The notes under the pieces: generated by a model | Database searches by the model: none | Told to the model about the DNA's origin: nothing | The model's input: the letters and a program-made list of their open reading frames with translations, nothing else | Made by a program: the position numbers and the translations under genes | Origin: Streptomyces hydrogenans | Lineage (GTDB): Bacteria; Actinomycetota; Actinomycetes; Streptomycetales; Streptomycetaceae | Length of the DNA stretch: 64,000 nt | Direction of reading: 5' to 3' | Assembly (NCBI RefSeq): GCF_014656075.1 | Contig: NZ_BNBS01000025.1 | Location: 1 to 64,000, forward strand | In this document: piece after piece, positions 11,549 through 20,000 of the stretch | How positions within the stretch are numbered: the first letter of the stretch is position 1 | How the letters are laid out: each line of letters opens with the position of its first letter

Positions 11549-12771
11549 GCCTCTGGAGAACCCTTCGTTACGGACCATTGCGTGACGGGCATCGCGGTGC
11601 GCCAGCCGGTGAAGCCGCCGACGGGGACGGCGGCGGAGACCGCGAGCCGGATCAGTTCGCCGCCGTGGCGGCGGTGGCGGTCGGCGAGCACCGCCTCGGA
11701 TTCGAGCGTCACGGTGTTGGCGACGAGCCGGCCGCCGGCGGGGAGCGCGTCCCAGCAGGCGTCGAGCAGGCCGGGGACGGTGAGTCCGCCGCCGATGAAG
11801 ACGGCGTCGGGGACGGGCAGGCCGGCGAGCGCGGCGGGCGCCGGGCCGGTGACCACGCGGAGGGCGGGGACGCCGAGGGCGGCGGCGTTGCGGGTGATGC
11901 GGTCGGCCCGTTCGGGCGAGCGCTCGACGGCGATCGCCCGGCAGTCGCGGTGGGCCCGCATCCACTCGATGCCGATGGAGCCGGAGCCGCCGCCGACGTC
12001 CCAGAGCAGTTCGCCGGGGGCGGGGGCGAGCGCGGCGAGGGTCGCGGCGCGGACGTACCGCTTGGTGAGCTGCCCGTCGTGCTCGTACGCCTCGTCGGGC
12101 AGGCCGGGGGTGGCGCCGAGCCGCAGCGTGCCGGGGTCGCGGACGCAGTCGAGGGCGAGGACGTGCAGGGCGTCGGCGCGGGCGTGCGGCCAGTCGGCGG
12201 CGGTGCCGTCGAGGAGGTGCTCGGCGGGCCCGCCGAGCTGGGCGAGGACCCGGATCCGGGTGCCGGCCCAGCCGGCCTCGCGGAGCAGCGCCGCGACCCG
12301 GGCCGGGGTCTCGGGGCCCTCGCCGAGGAGGAGGAGCCTGCGGCCGGGGTGGAGGGCGGCGCGGAGCGCGTCGAGCGGGCGGGCGACGAGCGAGAGCGTC
12401 TCGACGGCCTCCAGGGGCCAGCCGAGGCGGGCGCAGGCGTACGAGACGGAGGACGGGTGCGGGTGGACGGCGAGCTCCCGGTCCCCGGCGGTCTCGGCGA
12501 GGGTGCGGGCGATCCCGTAGAAGGAGGGGTCTCCGCTGGCGAGGACGGCGGTCCGGCGGCCGGCGTGGGCGGCGAGCAGTCCGGGGACGGCGGGGCGGAG
12601 CGGGGAGGGCCAGGGGACGCGCTCGCCCGGGCAGTCGTCCGCGGGGAGGAGGTCCAGCTGGCGGGGGCCTCCGAGGAGCACCTCGGCGGCGCGCAGGGCA
12701 CGGCGGGAGCTCTCGGGGAGCCCGTCCCAGCCGTCCGCGCCGATTCCGACGACCGATATCGCACCGTTCAC
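11545..12771 (-). CDS. cobL: Precorrin-6Y C5,15-methyltransferase (decarboxylating) CobL (408 aa)
   Basis: A fusion of CbiE-like and CbiT-like domains. Residues 1-200 form the C5-methyltransferase (ISVVGIGADGWDGL, VLASGDPSFYGIA). Residues from about 225 form the C15-methylating, decarboxylating domain with the Rossmann SAM motif LLWDVGGGSGSIGIEWMR and VFIGGGLTVPGLLD. The product is precorrin-8X, substrate of CobH. It is first in a two-gene operon with cobM. Upstream on this strand is a GC-rich tandem repeat and a 46-codon gene, not another B12 gene. Confidence 0.95.
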   Translation of the reverse strand: MNGAISVVGIGADGWDGLPESSRRALRAAEVLLGGPRQLDLLPADDCPGERVPWPSPLRPAVPGLLAAHAGRRTAVLASGDPSFYGIARTLAETAGDRELAVHPHPSSVSYACARLGWPLEAVETLSLVARPLDALRAALHPGRRLLLLGEGPETPARVAALLREAGWAGTRIRVLAQLGGPAEHLLDGTAADWPHARADALHVLALDCVRDPGTLRLGATPGLPDEAYEHDGQLTKRYVRAATLAALAPAPGELLWDVGGGSGSIGIEWMRAHRDCRAIAVERSPERADRITRNAAALGVPALRVVTGPAPAALAGLPVPDAVFIGGGLTVPGLLDACWDALPAGGRLVANTVTLESEAVLADRHRRHGGELIRLAVSAAVPVGGFTGWRTAMPVTQWSVTKGSPEA

Positions 12772-12837
12772 GTCGGCGACTCTACGTGAGGGGTGCGGGC
12801 GGGCGGCACGTGGCGGCGCTCACTCCGGGGGCCGCGC

Positions 12838-12962
12838 GGGACTCTTCGCGGGGTTCGCACGGGGCTCGCCGCGGGGTCCGCGCGGGGCTCGCCGCGGAGT
12901 TCGCGCGGGGCTCGCCGCGGAGTTCGCGCGGGGTTCGCTGAGGGGTTCGCGCGGGGCTCGCC
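12838..12962. repeat. GC-rich tandem repeat, about 23-bp unit
   Basis: About five imperfect copies of a unit reading CGCGGGGCTCGCCGCGGAG plus TTCG; the copies in 12,880-12,925 are almost identical. The array lies between the cobL start and a small downstream gene. Open frames across it exist on both strands but encode only low-complexity Arg/Gly/Pro and have no ribosome site, so I treat it as non-coding. Confidence 0.75.
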
Positions 12963-12979
12963 CGGCGGGTGGCCCGGCC

Positions 12980-13120
12980 TCACTTCGGGGCGTGCTGTCC
13001 GACGTAGAAGAGGAGCCAGACGAAGCCGGCGAAGGCGTGGGTGGCGAAGACGTAGACGAAGACGCGGAGCATCACGCCCCGTTCCTTCCAGCCCTCGTCG
13101 TCGTGCGTCTTCTCGCTCAT
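12980..13120 (-). CDS. Small single-span membrane protein (46 aa), possibly DUF6126
   Basis: A 46-codon gene: a charged head (MSEKTHDDEGWKERG), one hydrophobic helix of about 22 residues rich in Val, Phe and Ala (residues 16-41, ending VWLLFYV) and a short tail GQHAPK. Codons end almost only in G or C, unlike the random frames around it. The size and layout remind me of the actinobacterial DUF6126 proteins, but I am unsure. Function unknown; likely sits in the inner membrane with its N-terminus in the cytoplasm. Confidence 0.65.
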   Translation of the reverse strand: MSEKTHDDEGWKERGVMLRVFVYVFATHAFAGFVWLLFYVGQHAPK

Positions 13121-13163
13121 GGCGCCCAGGGTACGGGGCGGAATACGGGGGCGGGTGGCACCG

Positions 13164-13195
13164 TTGGACGAGATGATTTAAGCTTCAACTACTAC
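13164..13195 (+). promoter_or_regulatory. Promoter/operator region of the flavin oxidoreductase operon
   Basis: An AT-rich island in otherwise GC-rich DNA: TTGGAC at 13164 could be a -35, and the imperfect palindrome TTTAAGCTTCAA (13177-13188) followed by CTACTAC lies in spacer/-10 position. The TTCAACTA piece recurs in the promoter of the pirin gene near 47,550. A MarR-type repressor site is possible; no such regulator gene is in the window. Confidence 0.4.
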
Positions 13196-13219
13196 AACGG
13201 AACGCGAGAGGTGACCACG

Positions 13220-14299
13220 ATGCAGTTCGGGATCTTCACCGTCGGCGACGTGACGACCGACCCCACCACCGGCCGCACCCCCACCGAGCACGAGCGCATC
13301 AAGAACACGGTCGCCATCGCGCTCAAGGCCGAGGAGGTCGGGCTCGACGTCTTCGCGACCGGCGAGCACCACAACCCGCCGTTCGTCCCGTCCTCCCCCA
13401 CCACCCTCCTCGGGCACATCGCGGCCCGCACCGAGAACCTGATCCTCTCCACGTCCACGACCCTCATCACCACCAACGACCCGGTGAAGATCGCCGAGGA
13501 CTACGCCACGCTCCAGCACCTCGCCGACGGCCGCGTCGACCTGATGATGGGCCGCGGCAACACCGGCCCGGTCTACCCGTGGTTCGGGCAGGACATCCGC
13601 CAGGGCATCCCGCTCGCCATCGAGAACTACGCGCTCCTCCACAAGCTGTGGAGGGAGGACGTGGTCGACTGGGAGGGCAAGTTCCGCAGCGCGCTCCAGG
13701 GCTTCACCTCCACCCCGCGCCCGCTCGACGGCGTCCCGCCGTTCGTCTGGCACGGCTCCATCCGCTCCCCGGAGATCGCCGAGCAGGCCGCGTACTACGG
13801 CGACGGCTTCTTCGCCAACCACATCTTCTGGCCCAAGCAGCACACCGAGAAGATGGTCCGCCTCTACCGCCAGCGGTACGCGCACTACGGCCACGGCACC
13901 GAGGAGCAGGCCATCGTCGGCCTCGGCGGTCAGGTCTTCATGCGGAAGAACTCCCAGGACGCCGTACGGGAGTTCCGCCCGTACTTCGACAACGCGCCGG
14001 TCTACGGCCACGGGCCCTCCCTGGAGGACTTCAGCAGCCAGACCCCGCTGACCGTCGGCTCCCCGCAGGAGGTCATCGAACGCACCCTGTCCTTCCGCGA
14101 GTACGTCGGCGACTACCAGCGCCAGCTCTTCCTCGTCGACCACGCCGGACTGCCGCTCAAGACGGTCCTGGAACAGCTCGACATCCTCGGCGAGGAGGTC
14201 GTCCCCGTCCTCCGCAAGGAGTTCGCGAACCTCCGCCCGGCCGGCGTCCCGGCCACCGCCCCGCTCCACCCCGCCGTCCTCGCCTCCAAGGAGGTCTGA
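13220..14299 (+). CDS. LLM-class flavin-dependent oxidoreductase (359 aa)
   Basis: Bacterial luciferase-like TIM-barrel monooxygenase using reduced flavin. Seen: MQFGIFTVGDV start, EEVGLDVFATGEHHNPPF, STSTTLITTNDPVKIAEDYATLQHLADGRVDLMMGRGN (the family's flavin-proximal strand block) and the substrate loop VWHGSIRSPE. The next gene, 4 bases downstream, is an NADPH:FMN reductase, so the two make a two-component monooxygenase in which the reductase supplies FMNH2. The physiological substrate is unknown. The start is the ATG after GAGAGGTGACC. Expression is probably set by the AT-rich site just upstream. Confidence 0.88.
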   Translation: MQFGIFTVGDVTTDPTTGRTPTEHERIKNTVAIALKAEEVGLDVFATGEHHNPPFVPSSPTTLLGHIAARTENLILSTSTTLITTNDPVKIAEDYATLQHLADGRVDLMMGRGNTGPVYPWFGQDIRQGIPLAIENYALLHKLWREDVVDWEGKFRSALQGFTSTPRPLDGVPPFVWHGSIRSPEIAEQAAYYGDGFFANHIFWPKQHTEKMVRLYRQRYAHYGHGTEEQAIVGLGGQVFMRKNSQDAVREFRPYFDNAPVYGHGPSLEDFSSQTPLTVGSPQEVIERTLSFREYVGDYQRQLFLVDHAGLPLKTVLEQLDILGEEVVPVLRKEFANLRPAGVPATAPLHPAVLASKEV

Positions 14300-14303
14300 C
14301 GCC

Positions 14304-14930
14304 ATGCAGACCCTGAAGCTCGTCGCCGTGTCCGCCGGCCTGAGCAGCCCCTCCTCCACCCGGCTGCTCGCCGACCGGCTGACCCAGGCGACCCGCTACC
14401 GGCTCGCCGAGCAGGAGTACGCGGTCGACGTCGAGGTCGTCGAACTCCGCGACCTCGCGGTCGACATCGCGCACCACTTCGTCACCGGCTTCCCGTCGGA
14501 GGCGCTCCAGGGAGCGATCGACAAGGTGACGGGCGCGGACGGCGTCATCGCGGTGACGCCCGTCTTCACCGCCTCCTACAGCGGCCTGTTCAAGTCCTTC
14601 TTCGACCTCGTCGACCCGGCGGCCCTCACCGGCACGCCGGTCCTCCTCGGCGCGACCGGCGGCACCGCCCGCCACTCCCTGGTCCTCGACCACGCGCTGC
14701 GCCCGCTCTTCGCCTACCTGCGGGCCCGGATCTCCTCCACCGCCGTCTACGCGGCCTCGGAGGACTGGGGCAGCGGTGGCGACGAGTACACCGAGGGGCT
14801 GCCCGCCCGGATCACCAGGGCGGGGCAGGAGTTCGCCGAACTGATCGCGGCGGCGGAGCGCCGGGCCGGCGACGGCGAGGAGGAGCTCGTCCCCTTCGAG
14901 AAGCAATTGGCCGACCTCAGGCTGGACTGA
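14304..14930 (+). CDS. NAD(P)H-dependent FMN reductase (208 aa)
   Basis: Flavodoxin-like fold. Residues 9-25 (SAGLSSPSSTRLLADRL) form the phosphate-binding loop, and TPVFTASYSGLFKSFFDLV at about residues 91-109 is the flavin-binding loop of the FMN-reductase (CE1759-like) family; GATGGTARHSLVLDHALRPLFAYL follows. It should deliver reduced FMN to the oxygenase encoded 4 bases upstream in the same operon. There is no membrane segment. Length is typical. Confidence 0.9.
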   Translation: MQTLKLVAVSAGLSSPSSTRLLADRLTQATRYRLAEQEYAVDVEVVELRDLAVDIAHHFVTGFPSEALQGAIDKVTGADGVIAVTPVFTASYSGLFKSFFDLVDPAALTGTPVLLGATGGTARHSLVLDHALRPLFAYLRARISSTAVYAASEDWGSGGDEYTEGLPARITRAGQEFAELIAAAERRAGDGEEELVPFEKQLADLRLD

Positions 14931-14982
14931 CCGTTTTGTTAGGTTGGGAGGGAAGTATCCCGACGACGGACGGAGGTCGGCG

Positions 14983-15411
14983 ATGGCCGGCGGCAGGATC
15001 GTGGTGGGCGTGGACGGCTCGGAACCGTCCCTCAAGGCGCTGAAGTGGGCGGCCGCCCAGGCCGCCCTCACCGGGGACACCCTCCACGCGGTGATCAGCT
15101 GGGAGTACCCGGCGTCCTGGGCGACGCTGATGCCCGGCGTACCCCCCGAGTTCGACCCCGAGCGGCTCGCGAAGCAGATCCTCGACCAGTCCCTCGACGA
15201 GGCGCTGACCCCCGCCGAGGCGGCCGCCGTCACCCGGACGGTCGTGGGCGGCAACGCGGCCCAGGCGCTGATCGACCAGGCGGAGGGCGCGGAGCTGCTG
15301 GTGGTGGGGGACCGGGGCTACAGCGGCTTCAAGGCCGCCGTCCTCGGCTCCGTCTCCTCCAACGTCACCCAGCACGCCCCCTGCCCCGTCGTGGTCGTCC
15401 GGGGCGCCTGA
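14983..15411 (+). CDS. Universal stress protein UspA family (142 aa)
   Basis: Single Usp domain: RIVVGVDGSEPSLKAL at the N-terminus and the ATP-binding signature GDRGYSGFKAAVLGSVS near the C-terminus, followed by the usual QHAPCPVVVV strand. The ATG at 14983 is preferred over one at 14944 because a GGAGG lies 6 bases before it and the conserved strand begins 4 residues in. Cytoplasmic, role in stress or dormancy not specified by the sequence. Confidence 0.92.
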   Translation: MAGGRIVVGVDGSEPSLKALKWAAAQAALTGDTLHAVISWEYPASWATLMPGVPPEFDPERLAKQILDQSLDEALTPAEAAAVTRTVVGGNAAQALIDQAEGAELLVVGDRGYSGFKAAVLGSVSSNVTQHAPCPVVVVRGA

Positions 15412-15415
15412 CACC

Positions 15416-15443
15416 CGGCCGGGCCCGCACCCGGGCCCGGCCG
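15416..15443. terminator. Bidirectional terminator after usp and the MerR-PP2C gene
   Basis: CGGCCGGGCCCG (15416-15427) pairs perfectly with CGGGCCCGGCCG (15432-15443) across a 4-base loop, 4 bases after the usp stop and 13 bases from the end of the convergent gene. Confidence 0.75.
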
Positions 15444-15456
15444 CCCCGCGCCCGGG

Positions 15457-16521
15457 TCAGGCGGCGGCCAGATCGGCCACCGCCACCGCGAGGTTGTCGG
15501 GGGCGCCCTGCGCGCGGGCCCGGGCCAGCAGGGCCTCCGCGGCCTCCTCCGGAGTGCCGGCGGCCAGCGCGAGCGCCGTCTCCTCCGGGGGGACCACCGC
15601 GGAGAGGCCGTCCGTGCAGAGCAGCACGCGGTCCCCGGGCCGCAGCGCGTGCACCGTCAGCGACGGTTCCGGCACCGCCCCGCCGCCGTCGAGCGCCTTG
15701 AGCAGCAGCGCCCGGTCGGGCCGCGCCGCCGCCTCCTCCGGGCCCAGCTCCCCCGCGTCGACGAGCGCCTGCACCACCGTGTCGTCGCGTGTCAGCCGGC
15801 ACAGCCGCCCCTCGCGCAACAGATGGGCCCGCGAGTCGCCGACGTGCGCGACGACGAGCCGGGTGCCGGCCAGCAGCGCGGCGGTCAGCGTCGTCCCGGA
15901 GCCGTCGAGGCCCGCGACCGCCCCGGCCGCCGTGCGGAACGCCTCCTCCAGCGCGTTCAGCCCGTCCCCGGCGCGCTCCGCGGACGGCCCCCGCCCGGGA
16001 GCCGCCGCCACCGCCTCGACCGCCGCCCGCGCGGCCCGTTCGCCCTCGGGGCCGTACCCGTCCGCGACCACGAGGAGCCGCGGCGCCACGTGCGCCGCGT
16101 CCTGCTGGAGGTCGCGGACGAGTCCCCGGTCGAGCAGGGCCGTGCCGGCCAGTACGTACGAAGGTCCGTCCGTCATGTCGGTCCCGTTTCCTTTCACACG
16201 CTCCACCAGGGAGGCGGCGAGGCCCCGCCGCGCCGCGGTCTCCGCCTCGACGGAGGCCCAGTACGCGCGGATCGCCCGCGCCGCCTCCTCCGGGTCCCGG
16301 GCGTGCAGCGCGCACACCCGCCCCACGTCGGCGAGCGGCATGCCGATCCGCCGCAGCCAGGCGATCAGCCGGGCCCGGTCCGTCTGCGCGTCGGCGTAGT
16401 AGCGGTAGCCGCTGTACGGGTCGACCCGGTCGGGCCGCAGCAGGCCCAGTTCGTCGTAGCGGCGCAGCGCCTTCGCGGAGAGCCCGGTGGCGCGGGCGAA
16501 GTCCCCGATGGTCAGTGCCAT
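15457..16521 (-). CDS. MerR-family regulator fused to a PP2C-type phosphatase (354 aa)
   Basis: The N-terminal 75 residues are a MerR winged helix (LTIGDFARATGLSAKALRRY, GLLRPDRVDPYSGYRYY, LRRIGMPLADV). Residues from about 125 to the end form a PP2C serine/threonine phosphatase with its metal-binding motifs recognisable: VVADGYGPEGER, GTTLTAALL, VAHVGDSRAHLLREG, LLCTDGLS and GAPDNLAVAVAD. The first aspartate motif is ADGYG rather than the usual DGMGG. The ATG is chosen because the MerR domain starts there; the frame upstream is antisense to the glyoxalase gene. Its promoter has the 19-bp spacer typical of MerR-controlled genes, so it probably controls itself. The effector and the phosphoprotein substrate are unknown. 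Confidence 0.88.
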   Translation of the reverse strand: MALTIGDFARATGLSAKALRRYDELGLLRPDRVDPYSGYRYYADAQTDRARLIAWLRRIGMPLADVGRVCALHARDPEEAARAIRAYWASVEAETAARRGLAASLVERVKGNGTDMTDGPSYVLAGTALLDRGLVRDLQQDAAHVAPRLLVVADGYGPEGERAARAAVEAVAAAPGRGPSAERAGDGLNALEEAFRTAAGAVAGLDGSGTTLTAALLAGTRLVVAHVGDSRAHLLREGRLCRLTRDDTVVQALVDAGELGPEEAAARPDRALLLKALDGGGAVPEPSLTVHALRPGDRVLLCTDGLSAVVPPEETALALAAGTPEEAAEALLARARAQGAPDNLAVAVADLAAA

Positions 16522-16571
16522 GGTCCGTCCACGCCCCTTCCCCGGACCGGGCCCCGTGCCCGGCACCGCCG

Positions 16572-16602
16572 ATGCTGGGCCTTCCCCGCGGGGGAAGGTC
16601 AA
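16572..16602 (-). promoter_or_regulatory. MerR-type promoter and operator
   Basis: On the minus strand TTGACC (-35, plus 16597-16602) and CAGCAT (-10, plus 16572-16577) are separated by 19 bases, the over-long spacer characteristic of MerR promoters. The spacer region holds the palindrome CCTTCCCC-GCG-GGGGAAGG (plus 16580-16598), very like the CueR/copA operator. It points at the MerR-PP2C gene, with a predicted leader of about 45 bases. Confidence 0.75.
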
Positions 16603-16638
16603 CGGGCGGCTCCGGCCCCGTCGGCGGAGGATGCCCTC

Positions 16639-17028
16639 ATGGACACCACGACGCCCCTGCACATCAAACTCGAACTGGTCGGCGTGCCGGTCACCGACAT
16701 CGACCGGGCCAAGGCCTTCTACGAACGGGTCGGGTTCCACACGGACCACGACATGACCGTCAGCGACGAGATCCGCTTCGTGCAGATGACCCCGCCGGGC
16801 TCGGCCTGCTCGATCGCCTTCGGGAAGGGCATCACGCGGATGGCCCCGGGCTCCCTCGACAACATGCAGGTCGTCGTCGAGGACATCGAGCGCGCCCACG
16901 CCGCGCTCACCGAGCGCGGCGTCGAGGTGGGGGAGATCGACGACCAGCCGTGGGGCTCCTTCGTGTACTTCGCCGACCCGGACGGCAACCGCTGGGCGGT
17001 CCAGCAGACGACGCCCCGCGGCCGCTGA
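16639..17028 (+). CDS. Glyoxalase/bleomycin-resistance (VOC) fold protein (129 aa)
   Basis: A single vicinal-oxygen-chelate domain: IKLELVGVPVTDIDRAKAFY at the N-terminus, ERVGFHTDHDMTV, then VFYFADPDGN-like FVYFADPDGNRWAVQQ at the C-terminus. Such proteins are lyases, dioxygenases or drug-binding proteins; the substrate is not evident. The gene is divergent from the MerR-PP2C regulator, 117 bases apart, and could be under its control. It ends 3 bases before the convergent ABC permease. Confidence 0.85.
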   Translation: MDTTTPLHIKLELVGVPVTDIDRAKAFYERVGFHTDHDMTVSDEIRFVQMTPPGSACSIAFGKGITRMAPGSLDNMQVVVEDIERAHAALTERGVEVGEIDDQPWGSFVYFADPDGNRWAVQQTTPRGR

Positions 17029-17031
17029 GCC

Positions 17032-17895
17032 TCACCTGCGGTTGTACAGCCGCATCGTCACCGCGCCGAAGACCGCCACGAAGAGCACCGACCAGCCGAG
17101 CGACCAGGCGATGTCCGCCGCCGGCCACTCGCCGGCCATCAACTCCCGCACCGCCGTCGCCAGATGGGTCACCGGGCTGTTGTTCACGAACGCCTGGAGC
17201 CAGCCCGGCATGGTCTTCGGGTCGACGAAGACGTTGGAGAGGAAGGTCAGCGGGAAGATCACCATCATGCTGACGCCCATGACGGACTTCTCGCTGCGCA
17301 GCAGCAGGCCGAACATGGTCCAGATCCACGAGAACGAGAACGAGAAGACCAGCAGCAGCGCCACCCCGAGCAGCACGCCCACGATCCCGCCGTCGGGGCG
17401 GTAGCCGATGACCAGGCCGACGGTCAGCATCACGGCGGAGGCGATCAGATAGCGCACGACGTCGCCGAGGAGATAGCCGACCATCGGCGCCGGCCGCCAG
17501 ATCGGCAGGGTGCGGAAGCGGTCGAAGACGCCCTTCTCGATGTCGGTGTTGACCGAGACCCCGGTGTACATCGTGATCATCACGACCGACATCACGAGGA
17601 TGCCGGGCAGCAGGAACTGGATGTACGCCGAGACCGAGCCGGCCAGCGCGCCCCCGAAGAGGTACGTGTACATCAGCACCATCATGATCGGGAACGCCGT
17701 CACGTCGAACAGCTGCTCCGGCACGTGCTTGATCTTCAGCATCGCCCGCCAGCCGAAGGTGAGCGACGCGGAGAGCGCGCCGGGCCGGGGCGGCCGGCTC
17801 TGCCCGACGAGCAGGGCGGCGAGCTCCTCGGAGCGGGGCGCGGCGAGGTCCGCACCCGTGGCCGTGCCGGTTTCGGTGGACGTGGCGGAGCTCAT
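17032..17895 (-). CDS. ABC transporter permease, DrrB/ABC-2 type (287 aa)
   Basis: Integral membrane half of an exporter with six predicted helices. A cytoplasmic N-terminal tail of about 50 residues is followed by [38 protein letters not shown] and the conserved [18 protein letters not shown] loop of Drr-type permeases, then [14 protein letters not shown] and [20 protein letters not shown]. The substrate is probably a hydrophobic compound or drug. The start overlaps the stop of the ATPase gene by 4 bases, so the pair is one operon. Confidence 0.92.
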   Translation of the reverse strand: MSSATSTETGTATGADLAAPRSEELAALLVGQSRPPRPGALSASLTFGWRAMLKIKHVPEQLFDVTAFPIMMVLMYTYLFGGALAGSVSAYIQFLLPGILVMSVVMITMYTGVSVNTDIEKGVFDRFRTLPIWRPAPMVGYLLGDVVRYLIASAVMLTVGLVIGYRPDGGIVGVLLGVALLLVFSFSFSWIWTMFGLLLRSEKSVMGVSMMVIFPLTFLSNVFVDPKTMPGWLQAFVNNSPVTHLATAVRELMAGEWPAADIAWSLGWSVLFVAVFGAVTMRLYNRR

Positions 17896-18863
17896 GCGGC
17901 CGGTCCCTTCCGGTCGGTGAGGGCGAGGAAGACCTCGTCCAGGCTGGGCTGGCCGAGGGCGAAGTTGTCGACGGTGATCCCGGCGCGGGCCAGTTCGGCG
18001 AGGGCGCGGGCGGCCTGTTCGGCGGCGCCGAGGTCGGTGCCGTGGCCGTTGACGGTGGCGGTGAGCGCGACCGGGTCGGGATCGAACTGGACCTCGGCGT
18101 TCAGGGCCGTGGTGAGCACCCGGCCGGCCTCCGGCCGCTGCTCCGGGTCCCGGAGGCGCACGTGCACGGAGCCCGAGCCCACCGACGCCTTCAGCTCGCC
18201 CTTCGTGCCCTCCGCGATCACCCTGCCGTGGTCGATGACGGCGATCCGGGAGGCGAGCTGGTCGGCCTCGTCGAGGTACTGGGTGGTGAGCAGGACGGTG
18301 GTGCCCTGGTCGACGACGGCCCGCACGATGTCCCAGACCTGGTTGCGGCTGCGCGGGTCGAGGCCGGTGGTCGGCTCGTCGAGGAAGAGCAGGTCGGGGG
18401 TGTTGAGGATGGACGCGGCGATGTCGATGCGGCGCCGCATCCCGCCCGAGTAGTGCTTGACCTGCCGGTCGGCGGCCTCGGCGAGGCCGAAGGCGTCGAG
18501 CAGCTGCGCGGACCGGTCCCGGGCGGCGGGGCGGCCGTGGCCGAGGAGGCGGGCGAGGAGGACGAGGTTCTCGGTGCCGGTGAGGTCCTCGTCGACGGAG
18601 GCGTACTGCCCGGTGAGGCTCACCCTGCCCCGTACGGTGTCGGCCTCCGCGACGACGTCGTGGCCGAAGACCCGGGCGCGGCCCTCGTCCGGGCGGAGCA
18701 GGGTGGCGAGCATCTTCACGGCGGTGGTCTTGCCGGCGCCGTTGGGCCCGAGCAGCCCGTAGACGGTGCCGGCCGGCACGCGCAGGTCGACGCCGTCGAC
18801 GGCGCGGTTCCCCCCGAAGACCTTCACGAGCCCCTCGGTCTCCACGGCGACGCCGTCACTCAT
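17892..18863 (-). CDS. ABC transporter ATP-binding protein, DrrA type (323 aa)
   Basis: Walker [15 protein letters not shown] at about residues 38-51, the ABC signature [15 protein letters not shown], Walker [13 protein letters not shown], and the switch histidine in [13 protein letters not shown] are all present. The C-terminal 90 residues are the DrrA-type extension ([17 protein letters not shown]). It energises the permease encoded immediately downstream. The ATG at 18863 is preceded by GGAGGAGGAGGC. No regulator gene adjoins it. Confidence 0.95.
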   Translation of the reverse strand: MSDGVAVETEGLVKVFGGNRAVDGVDLRVPAGTVYGLLGPNGAGKTTAVKMLATLLRPDEGRARVFGHDVVAEADTVRGRVSLTGQYASVDEDLTGTENLVLLARLLGHGRPAARDRSAQLLDAFGLAEAADRQVKHYSGGMRRRIDIAASILNTPDLLFLDEPTTGLDPRSRNQVWDIVRAVVDQGTTVLLTTQYLDEADQLASRIAVIDHGRVIAEGTKGELKASVGSGSVHVRLRDPEQRPEAGRVLTTALNAEVQFDPDPVALTATVNGHGTDLGAAEQAARALAELARAGITVDNFALGQPSLDEVFLALTDRKGPAA

Positions 18864-18986
18864 CCCGGTGCCTCCTCCTCCGGACGGACACCCCTCCAGT
18901 CTGCTGCGGGACGGCCGACGACGCAGTCCGGAGGGGACGCGGAGGGGCGGGGGCGGGCTCGGGACACCCGTGGGGTGCGGGCCGGC

Positions 18987-19391
18987 TCAGTACGGCGCGG
19001 GGTGACCGGCGGCGTCCTCGTGCGTGTAGAAGAGGTAGAACGCGCCCGCGGCCACGCCCGCTCCCACCAGCAGCCCCAGGCCGCTCGACGAGAGCACGCT
19101 CGCCCCGGAGAGGCTGTAGAGGAAGCCGGTCGCGCCGCCCACGAGGGCGCCCCAGGCCGCGGCGCGCGCTTCGCGGGGCAGGACGTGGCCGTAGGTGCGG
19201 AGCGCCCAGATGCCGCCGGCCAGGAGGATCGCGGAGAGGAGGCCGAGCCAGAGCTGGCCCCAGGTGAGCGCCCCGCCGTGCCGCGAGACGGTGGCGGCGT
19301 AGAGGCCGTAGAGGACGCCGATGAGGGCGGGCAGGAAGGCGCCGTGCGTCTCCACCGAACGCCGGACGGGTACGGCTGCGTGTGCGGCCAT
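18987..19391 (-). CDS. Small integral membrane protein, four helices (134 aa)
   Basis: Family not recognised. After a short polar head (MAAHAAVPVRRSVETHG) there are four hydrophobic segments: ALIGVLYGLYAATV, WLGLLSAILLAGGIWAL, WGALVGGATGFLYSL and GLLVGAGVAAGAFYLFYTH, then a short tail ending in AGHPAPY. The ATG at 19391 has AAGGAGC upstream. The gene is divergent from another small membrane-protein gene. Confidence 0.7.
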   Translation of the reverse strand: MAAHAAVPVRRSVETHGAFLPALIGVLYGLYAATVSRHGGALTWGQLWLGLLSAILLAGGIWALRTYGHVLPREARAAAWGALVGGATGFLYSLSGASVLSSSGLGLLVGAGVAAGAFYLFYTHEDAAGHPAPY

Positions 19392-19517
19392 GGCAGGAGC
19401 TCCTTCGGGTCGCCCCCCTGCTGCTGCACCCTCCAGGGCACACCCGCCGGGGGCGCCCCGCAAGTGGATCAGGGAGGGCACGGCGGACTCACTCGTTCGG
19501 CTCAACCAAAAGGTCGA

Positions 19518-19529
19518 AATCGTACGATT
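19518..19529. promoter_or_regulatory. 12-bp palindrome in the divergent promoter region
   Basis: AATCGTACGATT is a perfect palindrome inside an AT-rich stretch, 18 bases before the downstream ATG. It contains a TACGAT that could be a -10, so it may be an operator overlapping a promoter. Regulator unknown. Confidence 0.35.
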
Positions 19530-19546
19530 ACTCCCACGATGGGGCC

Positions 19547-19999
19547 ATGAGCCAGAACAGCACCCCTCCGCGCCCGGAGTCCGCACCCCGACCGCACCGG
19601 TCGGAGACCTCGCAGGCATGGTCCTCCGGCGGGACCCTCTTCGCCGGTGTCCTCATGCTGGTCACCGGCTTCATGGACATCTTCCAGGGCATCGCCGGGA
19701 TCGCCGAGGACGACGTCTACACCCGCATCGGCGACTACGTCTTCAAGTTCAACCTCACCACCTGGGGCTGGATCCACCTGATCCTCGGCATCGTCGTCGC
19801 GATCGCCGGCTACGGGATCCTCAAGGGCGCCGAGTGGGGCCGGGTCGCCGGCATCTCCCTGGCGTCCCTCAACCTCCTCCTCCAGTTCCTCTTCCTGCCC
19901 TACCAGCCGTGGTGGGCGCTCTTCTCGATGGCCATCTCGGTCTTCGTGATCTGGGCCCTGGCCACGGACGACGCGTACGGCCCCGGCGAGCGGCTCTGA
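19547..19999 (+). CDS. DUF7144-like membrane protein (150 aa)
   Basis: About 27 polar residues rich in Pro and Ser precede four membrane helices: GGTLFAGVLMLVTGFMDIFQ, WGWIHLILGIVVAIAGYGIL, GRVAGISLASLNLLLQFLFL and WWALFSMAISVFVIWALA. The FMDIFQGIAGI and TWGWIHL stretches resemble what I know as DUF7144 proteins of streptomycetes; function unknown. A lipoprotein gene starts one base after the stop, so the two are probably co-transcribed. Confidence 0.75.
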   Translation: MSQNSTPPRPESAPRPHRSETSQAWSSGGTLFAGVLMLVTGFMDIFQGIAGIAEDDVYTRIGDYVFKFNLTTWGWIHLILGIVVAIAGYGILKGAEWGRVAGISLASLNLLLQFLFLPYQPWWALFSMAISVFVIWALATDDAYGPGERL

Positions 20000-20000
20000 C

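Noticed and set aside
12768-12983. Arg/Pro-rich frames across the 23-bp repeat array
   Set aside because: They exist on both strands only because the repeat lacks stops; no start signal and low complexity.
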